From Thiobacillus sp. (GTDB taxonomy: Bacteria; Pseudomonadota; Gammaproteobacteria; Burkholderiales; Thiobacillaceae): DNA of 64,000 nucleotides. Below are positions 26,254 to 37,102 of the stretch, in pieces; positions within the stretch are counted from its first letter, which is position 1; the number at the start of each line of letters is the position of its first letter. The notes under the pieces were generated by a model. The model was given only the letters and a program-made list of their open reading frames with translations, ran no database searches and was not told the DNA's origin. A program made the translations under genes and the position numbers. The stretch lies in NCBI RefSeq assembly GCF_018780105.1, contig NZ_JADMKC010000002.1, positions 248,001 through 312,000 of the forward strand. The letters are read 5' to 3'.

Positions 26254-29200
26254 TCAGCCTTTGGCCTGCTCCGCCAGGGACTGGGTGCGGGCGCTCGGAT
26301 TGACGCCCAGGACGATGGACAGCATCTCGCGGCAGCGCCGGAACGCTTCCAGAGCCTGGGATTGCTCGCCATGCGCCAGGAGGGTCGTCATGAGGCGCTG
26401 GGTGATGACCTCGGCCAGGGGCTCGATTTCCAGCGCGCGCCGGAAAACGGATACGGCCGACTGCCAGTCTGCCGCCTGCTCCAGGCTGTCACCGTAAGCC
26501 AGCGCCAAGCGGATATAACGGCTGCGCAGGCGTTCGCGGCGCGGGAGCAGCCAGACGGCCGCGTCCTCGCTGCCGAGAAACGGCCCGGCGTAATGCGCCA
26601 TGGCCCGTTCGCACACCGCCGGGGCGCCGTCGCCGCGGATCCGCTCGGCATTCCCGGACAGGCGCTCGAATGCCCAGATGTCGAGCCAGCAGTGTTTGTC
26701 GTTGAGGCTGAGTTTGCCGTCGTGAGTCAGGATGGCCGCCTCGTTGCCGAGCAGTTTGCGCAGGCGGGAGAGCGTCATGTCCAGGGCGTGCCGGCTATCC
26801 TCCGCATCGTCCGCCCACAGCGATTGCGCCAGGGTCGTCGCGGACACCCCGCGTCCGCCGTGGGCGGTCAAGGCCTTGAGCAGTTGCAGTGGGCGTTTCT
26901 GGGCCTTGCCGGCACAGACGACGGGCTGGTCGTCGAGCAGCACGGCAAAGCGGCCCAGGGTAAAGACGCGTACCGGCCAGGGCCAGGCGTCGCTGGCGGG
27001 CGATTCCGGCAGCAGCCCGCGGCGGCGGATCAGGCGGCGCACGTAGTCGACCTCGATGCCGGCCTCCAGTGCGCGGGCGCAGAGCGGGGCGACAAGCTGG
27101 GGCAGCCAGAAGGGAAACAGCGCCATGGAATCGATCCGGCGGCCTGCCGCAAGGGCGCGTTGCAAGGCGGCGAGACCCTGCGCGTCGGCGCCCTGTTGCA
27201 GCGCGATATAGGCTTCAAGCAGCCCGGCCTGGAATGCGATCTGCGGGCTGGGGAAACGCTGCGCGAATTCAAGCGGCCTGGACAGGTACGCGTGTGCAGC
27301 TTCCGTCTGGCCACTCAGCGCCAGCGCCTGACCCCGCAGTAGGTCGGTGACCATCAGGGGGAAATAGGCGCCGGTCGTCTGGACGCGTTCGCTCAGGCCA
27401 TCCGTTGATTTCAGCGCGGCGGCGGTATCCCCCCGCATGAGTTGGATGCCGGCGCGCAGGTAGTTGAAATGATGCACATCCAGCGCCCAGAGTGGGTTGA
27501 GCAGGGGTTCCATCGCGTCCAGTGCCTGCTGGGCGCGCAACGGGTCGCCGCAGACCGTGGCCGCATAGACATTCTGTGCCAGCAGCAGGTTGTCCAAGAG
27601 GTGGGCACCGGTCGTTCTCGCCGTTTCCAGCCCTTCGGCCACCCAGTTGCGGCAATCTTCCGCATTCAGGTCGGCCCAGGCCAGGTATGCGCGGCAGATG
27701 CAAAACAGGATGTAGCCAAGCGGGTGATTTTCCTGAAGCCGCGGCGGGAGCGACAGGCCGGCAAACCAGGTGCGGGTGTGCGTCACGCTGTCTCCCCGCC
27801 AAAGGGCGTGCAGCGTGATGAAGTAGGCGAGGGGGCCAAAGTGGCGTGGCGAGGGCAGGGCGAGAATCAGGGCTTCGGCTTTAGGCTGCCAGGTGTGGAT
27901 GAGGGGATGAAAAGGCGCGCTGATCAGAAGGGCGCTGCCGGTGCCGAGGAGTTGCGCCTCGGCTTCCGTATTGGCGGGCTCGGGGTGCAACTTCTGCAGG
28001 TGGTCCAGTTCCTCCAGCCAGGCGGGAAGCTGATGGTATTCGCTCCAGGGGACAGCGTAGGATTCGACAATGGCAGCCCAGGCGAGGAAGGCGCCATCGA
28101 TCATTCCCCTAGCCTTGAACAGGCGCCAGGCCGGTTCCAGTTGCGCGCGCGCCTGTTTGGGGTCGTGCAGCCGGAGGATCGAGCCGTGCCAGAAAAGCAG
28201 CCAGGGATCGCCCTGCCGTACTGCATCGGGGAGACATTCGAGCCACTGCCGCAGGGTCGCCATGCGACCTTCGGCCATCCAGGCTGGCGCCTGGATGCGC
28301 AGCAGCGCGGCCAGCGCTTTCCAGTCCTCGGCATCCGCCAGCAATCCCGCCGCGGATTCACTTTCGCCGTCCTGTTCGAGCTGCAGGGCGGCCTGCCGCC
28401 GCAATGCCTGCACTTCGCCGGCCGGAAAGTCGCGCGTCAGGCGATCGAGAAGGAACGCCCGCAGCAGCGGGTGAAATTGATACCGGGCTGTTCCGCCCCG
28501 GCCGTGCCGGGTGGTCAGAAAGGATTGCCGGGCAAGGCGGGACAGGATCGCCTGCGTATCGGAACGCCCGGAAAGCTGCGCGGCCAGTGCAGGCGTGACG
28601 AAGGGGGGCAGGGCGACCTTGGCGAGAAAGCCGCGCAGGTCCGGATCCAGCTTTTCGTAAATCTCGCCACTCAGGTAATCGAACAGGAGCGCGTCGCCGG
28701 CAGGCAGATCGGGCCGGTGCTGATCGGGCGGCAGGCGCATCAGCAGCACCTGGAGTGCGGCCCATCCATGGCTGGTCGCATGCAGCACGGCGGCCCGCTC
28801 GGGGGGCATGCCCCAGCGTTCGGCCAGTTGGGCGCTCTCCGCCGCGGACAGGCGCAAGTCGTCCCCGCCGATCAAGACACTGTAGGCATAGGCGAAATGC
28901 CGCCGTAGCGAAGCGGGCGCTTCGTGGCGGCTGGCAACAACGATGAGGCTGCCGCCTGGCAGCAGGTCGAGGGCAATGTCGAGCAGACGATGCAGAGGGG
29001 CCGTGTCGGAAATTTCCTGGTAATTGTCCAGCACCCAGACGCATGGCTGCTTCCAGCCCTGGAACAGGCGGGTGAAATAGCGCCGGGCGAATGCCTCCGG
29101 CGCCATCAGGTTTTCCGGGGTGGCAGCAGGCAGACGGCTGCGCGAAACCTGCCTGGCGGCAAGGCTCAGGTAGTGAAAAAACGTGCCGAAGTCATGGTCG

Positions 29201-29409
29201 CCGGCGTCAACCTGATACCAGATGGCAGGTCGCTGACGTGCCCTGATCCAGCCGGCCAGCAGCGAGGTCTTGCCGGCGCCGGCCGGGGCGACGATCCAGG
29301 CCAGCTTTCCCGTGAGTGCGGCATCGAGCCGCTGGTAGAGACGTTCCCGTGCCAGCAATCCCGAAGCATCGGGCACTGCCAGCTTGCCGAGCGGCTGAAT
29401 CCGGACCAT
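26254..29409 (-). CDS. STAND ATPase / SARP-type (BTAD) transcriptional regulator
   Basis: A 1051-residue cytoplasmic regulator. Walker A APAGAGKTSL lies at residues 41-50, in a MalT-like ATPase module (about 20-340), then a long helical-repeat region (350-790), then an OmpR-like winged helix near 815-905 (VFTLGRFAVLL) and a bacterial transcriptional activation domain (905-1045). This plan resembles AfsR/SARP activators that switch on upon ligand and nucleotide binding. GGGGAGGG precedes ATG 29409. It is upstream of, and in the same direction as, the repeats, the small secreted gene and the PEP-CTERM gene, which are candidate targets. Its ligand is unknown. Confidence 0.85.
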   Translation of the reverse strand: MVRIQPLGKLAVPDASGLLARERLYQRLDAALTGKLAWIVAPAGAGKTSLLAGWIRARQRPAIWYQVDAGDHDFGTFFHYLSLAARQVSRSRLPAATPENLMAPEAFARRYFTRLFQGWKQPCVWVLDNYQEISDTAPLHRLLDIALDLLPGGSLIVVASRHEAPASLRRHFAYAYSVLIGGDDLRLSAAESAQLAERWGMPPERAAVLHATSHGWAALQVLLMRLPPDQHRPDLPAGDALLFDYLSGEIYEKLDPDLRGFLAKVALPPFVTPALAAQLSGRSDTQAILSRLARQSFLTTRHGRGGTARYQFHPLLRAFLLDRLTRDFPAGEVQALRRQAALQLEQDGESESAAGLLADAEDWKALAALLRIQAPAWMAEGRMATLRQWLECLPDAVRQGDPWLLFWHGSILRLHDPKQARAQLEPAWRLFKARGMIDGAFLAWAAIVESYAVPWSEYHQLPAWLEELDHLQKLHPEPANTEAEAQLLGTGSALLISAPFHPLIHTWQPKAEALILALPSPRHFGPLAYFITLHALWRGDSVTHTRTWFAGLSLPPRLQENHPLGYILFCICRAYLAWADLNAEDCRNWVAEGLETARTTGAHLLDNLLLAQNVYAATVCGDPLRAQQALDAMEPLLNPLWALDVHHFNYLRAGIQLMRGDTAAALKSTDGLSERVQTTGAYFPLMVTDLLRGQALALSGQTEAAHAYLSRPLEFAQRFPSPQIAFQAGLLEAYIALQQGADAQGLAALQRALAAGRRIDSMALFPFWLPQLVAPLCARALEAGIEVDYVRRLIRRRGLLPESPASDAWPWPVRVFTLGRFAVLLDDQPVVCAGKAQKRPLQLLKALTAHGGRGVSATTLAQSLWADDAEDSRHALDMTLSRLRKLLGNEAAILTHDGKLSLNDKHCWLDIWAFERLSGNAERIRGDGAPAVCERAMAHYAGPFLGSEDAAVWLLPRRERLRSRYIRLALAYGDSLEQAADWQSAVSVFRRALEIEPLAEVITQRLMTTLLAHGEQSQALEAFRRCREMLSIVLGVNPSARTQSLAEQAKG

Positions 29410-29485
29410 TTCACCCTCCCCAGGGGTTATTTTTGGGGAGTGTATAGCGCCAGCCAGCCCGGCTCAACGCGGGCGGTTTCGTGCC

Positions 29486-30916
29486 TCAACCCGTCAGTTT
29501 TTTGCGGAGCGACTCGTTGACCTGCGCCGGGTTGGCCTTGCCCTTGCTGGCCTTCATGACCTGGCCGACCAGCGCGTTGAAGGCCTTTTCCTTGCCGGAA
29601 CGGAATTCCTCCACCGACTTGGCATTGGCGGCCATGACTTCGTCGATGATTTTTTCCAGTTCGCCGGAATCGGACATTTGCTTGAGGCCGCGCGCCTCGA
29701 TGATGGCGTCGACTTCGCCTGCGCCTTCCCACAAGCCTTCGAACACCTGCTTGGCCAGCTTGCCGGACAGCGTGCCGTCGTGGATGCGGGCGATCAGCGC
29801 GCCGAGATGGGCGGCGGAGACCGGGCTCTGTTCGATGCCCAGATCGGCCTTGTTGAGCGCGGCGGAGAGTTCGCCCATCACCCAGTTGGCGGCGAGCTTG
29901 CCCTGGCCGCAGGCTTTGGCGGCCGCTTCGAAGTAGTCGGCGAGTGCGCGCGAACCGGTCAGCACGGCGGCGTCGTAAGGCGAGACGCCGTATTCGGACT
30001 GGAAGCGCGCCTGCATCGCGGCCGGCAGTTCGGGCAGCGTGGCGCGCACCTGCTCGATCCAGTCTTCGTCGAGCTTGACCGGCAGCAGGTCGGGATCGGG
30101 GAAGTAGCGGTAGTCGTGCGCGTCTTCCTTGCTGCGCATCATGCGCGTCTCGCCGCTGTCGGGGTCGAACAGCACGGTGGCCTGCTCGATGCGGCCGCCG
30201 TCTTCCAGCGTTTCGATCTGCCAGCGCACTTCGTAGTCGATCGCCTGCTGCAGGAACTTGAACGAGTTGAGGTTCTTGATTTCGCGGCGGGTGCCGAACT
30301 CGGCCTGGCCGACCGGGCGCACCGAGACGTTGGCGTCGACGCGGAAGCTGCCTTCCTGCATGTTGCCGTCGCAGATGCCGATCCAGGTCACCAGCGTGTG
30401 CAGCGCGCGCGCGTAGGCGACCGCCTCGGCGCTGGAGCGCATCTCCGGTTCGGAGACGATTTCCAGCAGCGGCGTGCCGGCGCGGTTGAGGTCGATGCCG
30501 CTCATGCCGTGGAAATCTTCGTGCAGCGATTTGCCGGCGTCCTCTTCCATGTGAGCGCGGGTGAGATTGATGGTGCGCTCGCTGTCGCCGACCTGAATGG
30601 TGAGTGCGCCGCCTTCGACGATGGGCTTGGCCAGCTGGCTGATCTGGTAGCCCTTGGGCAGGTCGGGGTAGAAGTAGTTCTTGCGGTCGAACACGTTGAT
30701 GCGATTGAGCGTGGCGCCGATCGCCAGGCCGAATTTGATCGCGCATTCCACCGCGCTCTTGTTCAGCACTGGCAGCACGCCGGGCAGCGCGATGTCGACC
30801 GCGCTCGCCTGAGTGTTGGGCGCGGCGCCGAAGGCGGTGCTGCTGCCGGAGAATATTTTGGAACGGGTGGCGAGCTGGGTGTGGACTTCCAGGCCGATAA
30901 CGGTCTCCCACTTCAT
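29486..30916 (-). CDS. gatB: Asp/Glu-tRNA(Asn/Gln) amidotransferase subunit B
   Basis: A 476-residue subunit of the GatCAB amidotransferase, which amidates misacylated Glu-tRNA(Gln) and Asp-tRNA(Asn). [13 protein letters not shown] at the N-terminus, the kinase-like body ([14 protein letters not shown]) and a C-terminal YqeY-like domain (from about residue 350) are present. ATG 30916 overlaps the gatA stop (ATGA). It is the last gene of gatCAB. A 47-bp piece of its 3' third is repeated at 24525-24571. Confidence 0.96.
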   Translation of the reverse strand: MKWETVIGLEVHTQLATRSKIFSGSSTAFGAAPNTQASAVDIALPGVLPVLNKSAVECAIKFGLAIGATLNRINVFDRKNYFYPDLPKGYQISQLAKPIVEGGALTIQVGDSERTINLTRAHMEEDAGKSLHEDFHGMSGIDLNRAGTPLLEIVSEPEMRSSAEAVAYARALHTLVTWIGICDGNMQEGSFRVDANVSVRPVGQAEFGTRREIKNLNSFKFLQQAIDYEVRWQIETLEDGGRIEQATVLFDPDSGETRMMRSKEDAHDYRYFPDPDLLPVKLDEDWIEQVRATLPELPAAMQARFQSEYGVSPYDAAVLTGSRALADYFEAAAKACGQGKLAANWVMGELSAALNKADLGIEQSPVSAAHLGALIARIHDGTLSGKLAKQVFEGLWEGAGEVDAIIEARGLKQMSDSGELEKIIDEVMAANAKSVEEFRSGKEKAFNALVGQVMKASKGKANPAQVNESLRKKLTG

Positions 30917-32370
30917 TTCAAACCCTCCGGTTGGCGAGTGTGCCAGTCGGTGACGCGCTGGTATTGATGGGCGACGTTGAGCATTTTCGCCTCGCTGAAG
31001 TAATCGCCGACCAGTTGCAGGCCGATCGGCAGGCCCTTGCCGTCGAAGCCGCAGGGCAAGCTCATGCCGGGCAGACCGGCGAGGTTGGCGGGAATGGTGT
31101 AGAGGTCGTTCAGATACATTTCCACCGGGTCGTCGGATTTCTCTCCCAGCTTGAACGCGGTGCCGGGCGCGGTGGGGCCGAGGATGACATCGCAGGTCTT
31201 GAACGCCGCGTTGAAATCCTCGGCGATCAGGCGGCGGATTTTTTGCGCCTGCAGGTAATAGGCGTCGTAGTAGCCATGCGACAGCACATAGGCGCCGATC
31301 AGGATGCGGCGTTTGACCTCTGCGCCGAAGCCCTGCGCGCGGGTCTTGCAATACATGTCGTCGAGGTTGCCGTATTCGGGCGCGCGGTAGCCGTAGCGCA
31401 CGCCGTCGAAGCGCGACAGGTTGGACGAGGCTTCGGCCGGGGCGAGCACGTAATACACCGGGATCGCGAGTTTGGAGTTGGCAAGCGAAATCTCGACCGT
31501 GGTGGCGCCGAGCTTTTTCAATTCGCTGACGGCCGCTTCGACGGCGGCGGCGACTTCGTTGTTGAGCCCTTCGGCGAAAAACTCCTTCGGCAGACCTACA
31601 CGCAGACCGCTCAAGGGTTTGTCCAGATCGCGTGTGTAATCCTCTTTGTCGCGCTCGAGGCAGGTCGAGTCCTTGGGATCGAAACCGGTCATCACGTTCA
31701 ACAGCAGCGCACAGTCTTCGGCTGACGGCGCCATCGGTCCGGCCTGGTCGAGGCTGGAGGCGAACGCGATCATGCCGTAGCGCGACACCAGGCCGTAAGT
31801 CGGCTTGAGGCCGGTGATGCCGCACAAGGCGGCCGGCTGGCGGATCGAGCCGCCGGTGTCGGTGCCGGTGGCGGCGGGCGCCATCCGCGCGGCCACACAC
31901 GCCGCGGCACCGCCGGAGGAGCCACCGGGTACGTAAGCGGTATTCCAGGGGTTTTTCACCGCGCCGAAATAAGACGTTTCGTTGCTTGACCCCATGGCGA
32001 ACTCGTCCATGTTGGTCTTGCCCAGGCTCGGCATGCCGGCGGCCTTGAACTGCTGGATCACGTGCGCGTCGTAAGGCGCGACGAAGTTGTGCAGCATTTT
32101 CGAACCGCAGGTGGTGAGCCAGCCGTCGGTGCAGAAAATATCCTTGTGCGCGATCGGCACACCGATCAGCGGACCGGCCTGGCCGGCGGCGATCAGCGCG
32201 TCGGCGGCGGCGGCTTCCAGCAGGGTTTTTTCGGTGTCCAGCGTGATGAAGGCATTGATCGACGGATTCAGCGCGGCAATGCGGTCGAGATACTGCTGGG
32301 CAAGCTCGCGGCTGGAAACCTGCTTGGCCTTGAGTTGCGCGGCCAGGGCGGTGAGTGAGGTGGCGGACAT
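30913..32370 (-). CDS. gatA: Asp/Glu-tRNA amidotransferase subunit A
   Basis: A 485-residue amidase-signature protein that releases ammonia from glutamine and supplies it to GatB. The signature with [19 protein letters not shown] and later [13 protein letters not shown] contains the Ser-cisSer-Lys catalytic residues. Stop overlaps gatB; gatC precedes by three bases. Full-length and typical. Confidence 0.96.
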   Translation of the reverse strand: MSATSLTALAAQLKAKQVSSRELAQQYLDRIAALNPSINAFITLDTEKTLLEAAAADALIAAGQAGPLIGVPIAHKDIFCTDGWLTTCGSKMLHNFVAPYDAHVIQQFKAAGMPSLGKTNMDEFAMGSSNETSYFGAVKNPWNTAYVPGGSSGGAAACVAARMAPAATGTDTGGSIRQPAALCGITGLKPTYGLVSRYGMIAFASSLDQAGPMAPSAEDCALLLNVMTGFDPKDSTCLERDKEDYTRDLDKPLSGLRVGLPKEFFAEGLNNEVAAAVEAAVSELKKLGATTVEISLANSKLAIPVYYVLAPAEASSNLSRFDGVRYGYRAPEYGNLDDMYCKTRAQGFGAEVKRRILIGAYVLSHGYYDAYYLQAQKIRRLIAEDFNAAFKTCDVILGPTAPGTAFKLGEKSDDPVEMYLNDLYTIPANLAGLPGMSLPCGFDGKGLPIGLQLVGDYFSEAKMLNVAHQYQRVTDWHTRQPEGLK

Positions 32371-32373
32371 GGT

Positions 32374-32661
32374 TTAGTCGATGACCTTGGGCACGAGGTA
32401 GAGGCCGTTTTCGACGGCGGGCGCGATGGCCTGAAAGGCGGCGCGGCGGTCGGTTTCGGTGGCGACGTCTGGGCGCAGGCGCTGGTAGACCTCCTGGGCA
32501 TGCGCCATCGGACTGACGCCGGACGTATCCACAGCCTGCATGGTGGCGATCAGGTCAAAAATGCTGTTGAGCTGGGTTTGCGTGGCCTGCGCTTCGGCAT
32601 CGCTGGTTTCGATGCGGGCAAGGCGGGCGATGCGTTTGACGTCGTCCGTTGTAAGGGACAT
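32374..32661 (-). CDS. gatC: Asp/Glu-tRNA amidotransferase subunit C
   Basis: A 95-residue small subunit that ties GatA to Gat[18 protein letters not shown] at the N-terminus and the [11 protein letters not shown] region are typical. First gene of gatCAB, divergent from mreB with about 100 bases between the start codons. Confidence 0.95.
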   Translation of the reverse strand: MSLTTDDVKRIARLARIETSDAEAQATQTQLNSIFDLIATMQAVDTSGVSPMAHAQEVYQRLRPDVATETDRRAAFQAIAPAVENGLYLVPKVID

Positions 32662-32677
32662 GAAAACACCTGGTGGC

Positions 32678-33803
<1,126 letters not shown>

Positions 33804-33840
33804 GCGTCGCAACGTGCAGTCAGGCTGACGGAGGTCGTTG

Positions 33841-34719
33841 ATGGCGGCGTCGGATCAGCTCATGTTCGCGCGCCAGCTTGGCGCGACCGCCCGCCTGCTG
33901 ATCTGGCTGCTGGTGGGGGTGGCCTGTGTGGTCGCCGATTCGCGTTATCACGCGCTCGACAGCCTGCGCAGCGGTTTGTCGCTGATGTTGCAGCCGGTGC
34001 GCGAAGTCTTGCGCGTGCCCGCCGATGCCGCCGCCGAGCTGGGCGGTTTTTTTACCCGTCACCGTCAGCTGCAAACCGAGCGCGACGCTTTGCGCGCGGA
34101 ACGCGCGCGGTTGTGGGTGAGCGTCAACGCCGCCCGCGAGATCAGCCGCGAAAACGCCGAGCTGCGTGCTTTGCTGCAGTTGCAGCAGCGTCCGGGCCAG
34201 CGGGTGGTACACGCCGCCCTGTTGTATCGCGGCCATGACTGGTTCGTCCAGCAGATGATGCTGGATCAGGGCGCGGCGGCGAAACTGCGCAGCGGCCTGC
34301 CGGTGGTCGATGCGCGCGGTCTGGTGGGGCAGCTGAGCCAGGTCTACCCGGGCAGCAGCGAAGTCACCCTGGTGAGCAATCCCGAGCAATTGACCCCGGT
34401 GGTTATCGAGCGGACCGGCCAGCGCGGCCTGGCGGCGGGCAATGGGCGTGGCCAGATGGAATTGCGCTACATGCCGGGCCATACCGACGTGCGGATCAAT
34501 GACCGCCTGCTGACCTCCGGCATCGACCGGGTCTATCCGGCGGGGATTCCGGTCGCACGCGTCACGCGCGTATCGCATTTGCAATCCGGGCCGTATCTGC
34601 GGGTGGCCGCCGTGCCGCTGGCGGGGCTCGACCGCGCGCGTGCCGTGCTGGTGCTGCTGGCCGAGCCGCCGCCGGTGCAGGCGCCGCTGCCACCGCCTTC
34701 CGGAGCCGGGAAACCATGA
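33841..34719 (+). CDS. mreC: Rod shape-determining protein MreC
   Basis: A 292-residue single-pass periplasmic protein: one N-terminal membrane helix (about residues 15-32), a coiled coil (residues 75-115, from QTERDALRAERARLW) and a beta-rich domain that contacts PBP2. GGAGG at 33830-33834 supports ATG 33841; the TTG at 33838 is unlikely. It ends with a Pro-rich tail. Overlaps mreD by four bases (ATGA). Confidence 0.95.
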   Translation: MAASDQLMFARQLGATARLLIWLLVGVACVVADSRYHALDSLRSGLSLMLQPVREVLRVPADAAAELGGFFTRHRQLQTERDALRAERARLWVSVNAAREISRENAELRALLQLQQRPGQRVVHAALLYRGHDWFVQQMMLDQGAAAKLRSGLPVVDARGLVGQLSQVYPGSSEVTLVSNPEQLTPVVIERTGQRGLAAGNGRGQMELRYMPGHTDVRINDRLLTSGIDRVYPAGIPVARVTRVSHLQSGPYLRVAAVPLAGLDRARAVLVLLAEPPPVQAPLPPPSGAGKP

Positions 34720-35213
34720 GCCCCACACATTCGAGCGGCAGCTGGCGCCGCATTCTGGGCAGTCTGGCGCTGGCGCTGGTGCTGGAACAATTGCCGTGGT
34801 CGGGCTGGACGTTGGCGCTGCGGCCGGATTTTCTGCTGATTGGCGTGTTGTTCTGGGTGTTGCATCAGCCCGCGCGGATCGGTTTCGGCGCTGCTTTTCT
34901 GGCCGGCTTGATGGCGGACTTCCAGAATGGCGGGGTGTTCGGCCAGCATGCGATGGCCTATGTGGCCGGCGTGTATCTGGTGCTGTTCCTGCGCCTGCGG
35001 CTGTTGCAGTTCGACCCGCTGCGTCAGGCAGCCCAGCTGTTCCCCATTTTCCTGCTGGTGCAGTTGCTGTTGCTGCTGGTGGGCTGGCTGGCCGGGCATC
35101 CGCCGATTGAACTGGCCGTCCTGTTGCCGGTGGCAAGCAATACCGTGATGTGGTTCGTACTGGCGGGCGTGCTGCGGCTATGGCATGGCAAGGGGATGCA
35201 GGATCGGGCATGA
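34716..35213 (+). CDS. mreD: Rod shape-determining protein MreD
   Basis: A 165-residue membrane protein with about five hydrophobic helices, coupled to mreC and to mrdA by ATGA overlaps at each end. Sequence is divergent, as usual in MreD, but context is decisive. Confidence 0.94.
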   Translation: MSPTHSSGSWRRILGSLALALVLEQLPWSGWTLALRPDFLLIGVLFWVLHQPARIGFGAAFLAGLMADFQNGGVFGQHAMAYVAGVYLVLFLRLRLLQFDPLRQAAQLFPIFLLVQLLLLLVGWLAGHPPIELAVLLPVASNTVMWFVLAGVLRLWHGKGMQDRA

Positions 35214-37102
35214 GACGGCCTGCCCCACTGAAGAATCTGGATCGCGAGCTGGCGCGCTTTCACGGGCGCCTGAAGGCAGGCGCAGGCTTTGTGGCCCTGC
35301 TGGCGACGGTGTTGCTGGCGCGCGAGTTTTACCTGCAGATCACGCAGCATGCGTTCTACACCGGCCGCGCCGAAAGCAACCGCATTTCGCTGGTGCCGAT
35401 CGCGCCCAATCGCGGGCTGATTCTCGACAGCAAGGGCCGCGTGCTGGCGGAAAACTATTCCGCCTACACGCTGGAAGTCACCCGCGCCCATATCCACAAT
35501 CTGGAAGCCACCCTGACCGAAGTGGGCAAGCTGATCGAGATTACGCCGGGTCAGCTGCGGCGCTTCCGCCGCCTGCTCGCCGAATCGCACGAGTTCGAGA
35601 CGGTGCCGCTGAAAAGCAAGCTGACCGACGAGGAAGTGGCGATTCTGGCGGCCAACCGCTACCGCCTGCCCGGAATCGAGGTCAAGGCGCGGCTGTTCCG
35701 CAACTACCAGGCGGGGCCGGGAATGGCGCATGTGGTGGGCTTCATCGGCCGCATCAACGACCGCGACCTCAAACAGTTGCGCGAATCCGGGCGCGAAAAG
35801 AACTACCAGGGCGGTGCGCACATCGGCAAGACCGGGCTGGAGCAGAGCTACGAAACCCTGCTGCACGGCCGCACCGGTTTCGACCAGATGGAAACCGATT
35901 CCGGCGGCCGTGCGGTGCGGGTGTTGTCGCGCATTGCGCCCGTGCCGGGCAAGGATCTGCGGCTCTACCTCGACCGCGAACTGCAGGAAGTGGCCGAACA
36001 CGCGTTCGGCGACTATCTGGGCGGCCTGGTGGCGCTCGATCCCAATACGGGCGGGGTGCTGGCGCTGGTGAGCAAGCCCGGGTTCGATCCCAACCTGTTT
36101 GTCGACGGTATCGACCCGGTGACCTGGAAATCGCTCAACGAATCGCCTGATCGGCCGATGGTCAACCGCGTGCTGCGCGGGATTTATCCGCCAGGCTCGA
36201 CGATCAAGCCTTTTATGGCGATGGCCGGACTGGAGCTGGGGCTGCGCAAACCCGAGGATGCGATTGTCGACCCCGGTTATTTCAGCCTGCCGCGCAGCCG
36301 CCACCAGTACCGCGACTGGAAAAAGGGCGGCCACGGCGTGGTGAACCTGAGCAAGTCGATCGCGCAGTCGTGCGACGTTTACTATTACCGGCTGGCGGTC
36401 GACATGGGAATCGACCGCATGCACGACTATCTGGCGCAGTTCGGCCTGGGTGAAAAATCCGGCATTGATCTGGACGGCGAATCGGCCGGCCTGCTGCCGT
36501 CGCGCGAGTGGAAGCAGCGTCGCTTCAAGCAGGTCTGGTATCCCGGCGAAACTGTGATTGCCGGTATCGGTCAGGGGTATCACCTGACCACGCCGCTGCA
36601 GCTGGCTGTGGCCACCGCCATGATCGCCAACGGCGGCCAGCGCATCGAGCCGCGTCTGGCGCAGGCGGCGCGCGACCCGCTGACACGCACCTGGCAAACG
36701 CTGCCGGCGCCGGCGCGTACCCGACTTGCGATCGATCCGCAGAATCTGGCAGCGGTGCGCGAAGGCATGGTCGCAGTGACGCACCCGGGCGGTACCGCTT
36801 CCCGCGCCGCTGCCGGTGCGGTCTACACCATCGCCGGCAAGACTGGCACCGCGCAGGTGGTGGGCATCAAGCAGGGCGCGCGCTACGATGCAGCGAGCCT
36901 GGCGCGCAAGCATCGCGACCATGCGCTGTTCATCGCCTATGCACCGGCCGAAAATCCGACCATCGCCATTGCCGTGATGGTTGAAAACGGCGAGCACGGC
37001 GCGACCACGGCCGCACCGATTGCGCGCGCAGTGATGGACTTTTATCTGACCGGGAAACGTCCCGGCGCCATGACTCTGGGAGGGAACGATGCCACCGACT
37101 AG
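35210..37102 (+). CDS. mrdA: Penicillin-binding protein 2
   Basis: A 630-residue transpeptidase that cross-links peptidoglycan during elongation with RodA. One membrane helix (about residues 25-42), a non-catalytic dimerisation domain, then the transpeptidase: PGSTIKP with nucleophile S330 and K333, SCD in the second motif, and KTGT in AGKTGTAQ. All motifs are intact. ATG 35210 overlaps the mreD stop. Its end overlaps rodA by 14 bases. Confidence 0.96.
   Translation: MRRPAPLKNLDRELARFHGRLKAGAGFVALLATVLLAREFYLQITQHAFYTGRAESNRISLVPIAPNRGLILDSKGRVLAENYSAYTLEVTRAHIHNLEATLTEVGKLIEITPGQLRRFRRLLAESHEFETVPLKSKLTDEEVAILAANRYRLPGIEVKARLFRNYQAGPGMAHVVGFIGRINDRDLKQLRESGREKNYQGGAHIGKTGLEQSYETLLHGRTGFDQMETDSGGRAVRVLSRIAPVPGKDLRLYLDRELQEVAEHAFGDYLGGLVALDPNTGGVLALVSKPGFDPNLFVDGIDPVTWKSLNESPDRPMVNRVLRGIYPPGSTIKPFMAMAGLELGLRKPEDAIVDPGYFSLPRSRHQYRDWKKGGHGVVNLSKSIAQSCDVYYYRLAVDMGIDRMHDYLAQFGLGEKSGIDLDGESAGLLPSREWKQRRFKQVWYPGETVIAGIGQGYHLTTPLQLAVATAMIANGGQRIEPRLAQAARDPLTRTWQTLPAPARTRLAIDPQNLAAVREGMVAVTHPGGTASRAAAGAVYTIAGKTGTAQVVGIKQGARYDAASLARKHRDHALFIAYAPAENPTIAIAVMVENGEHGATTAAPIARAVMDFYLTGKRPGAMTLGGNDATD

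Noticed and set aside
35150-35209. Longer N-terminus of PBP2
   Set aside because: Overlaps mreD; ATG 35210 coupled to its stop is the better start.
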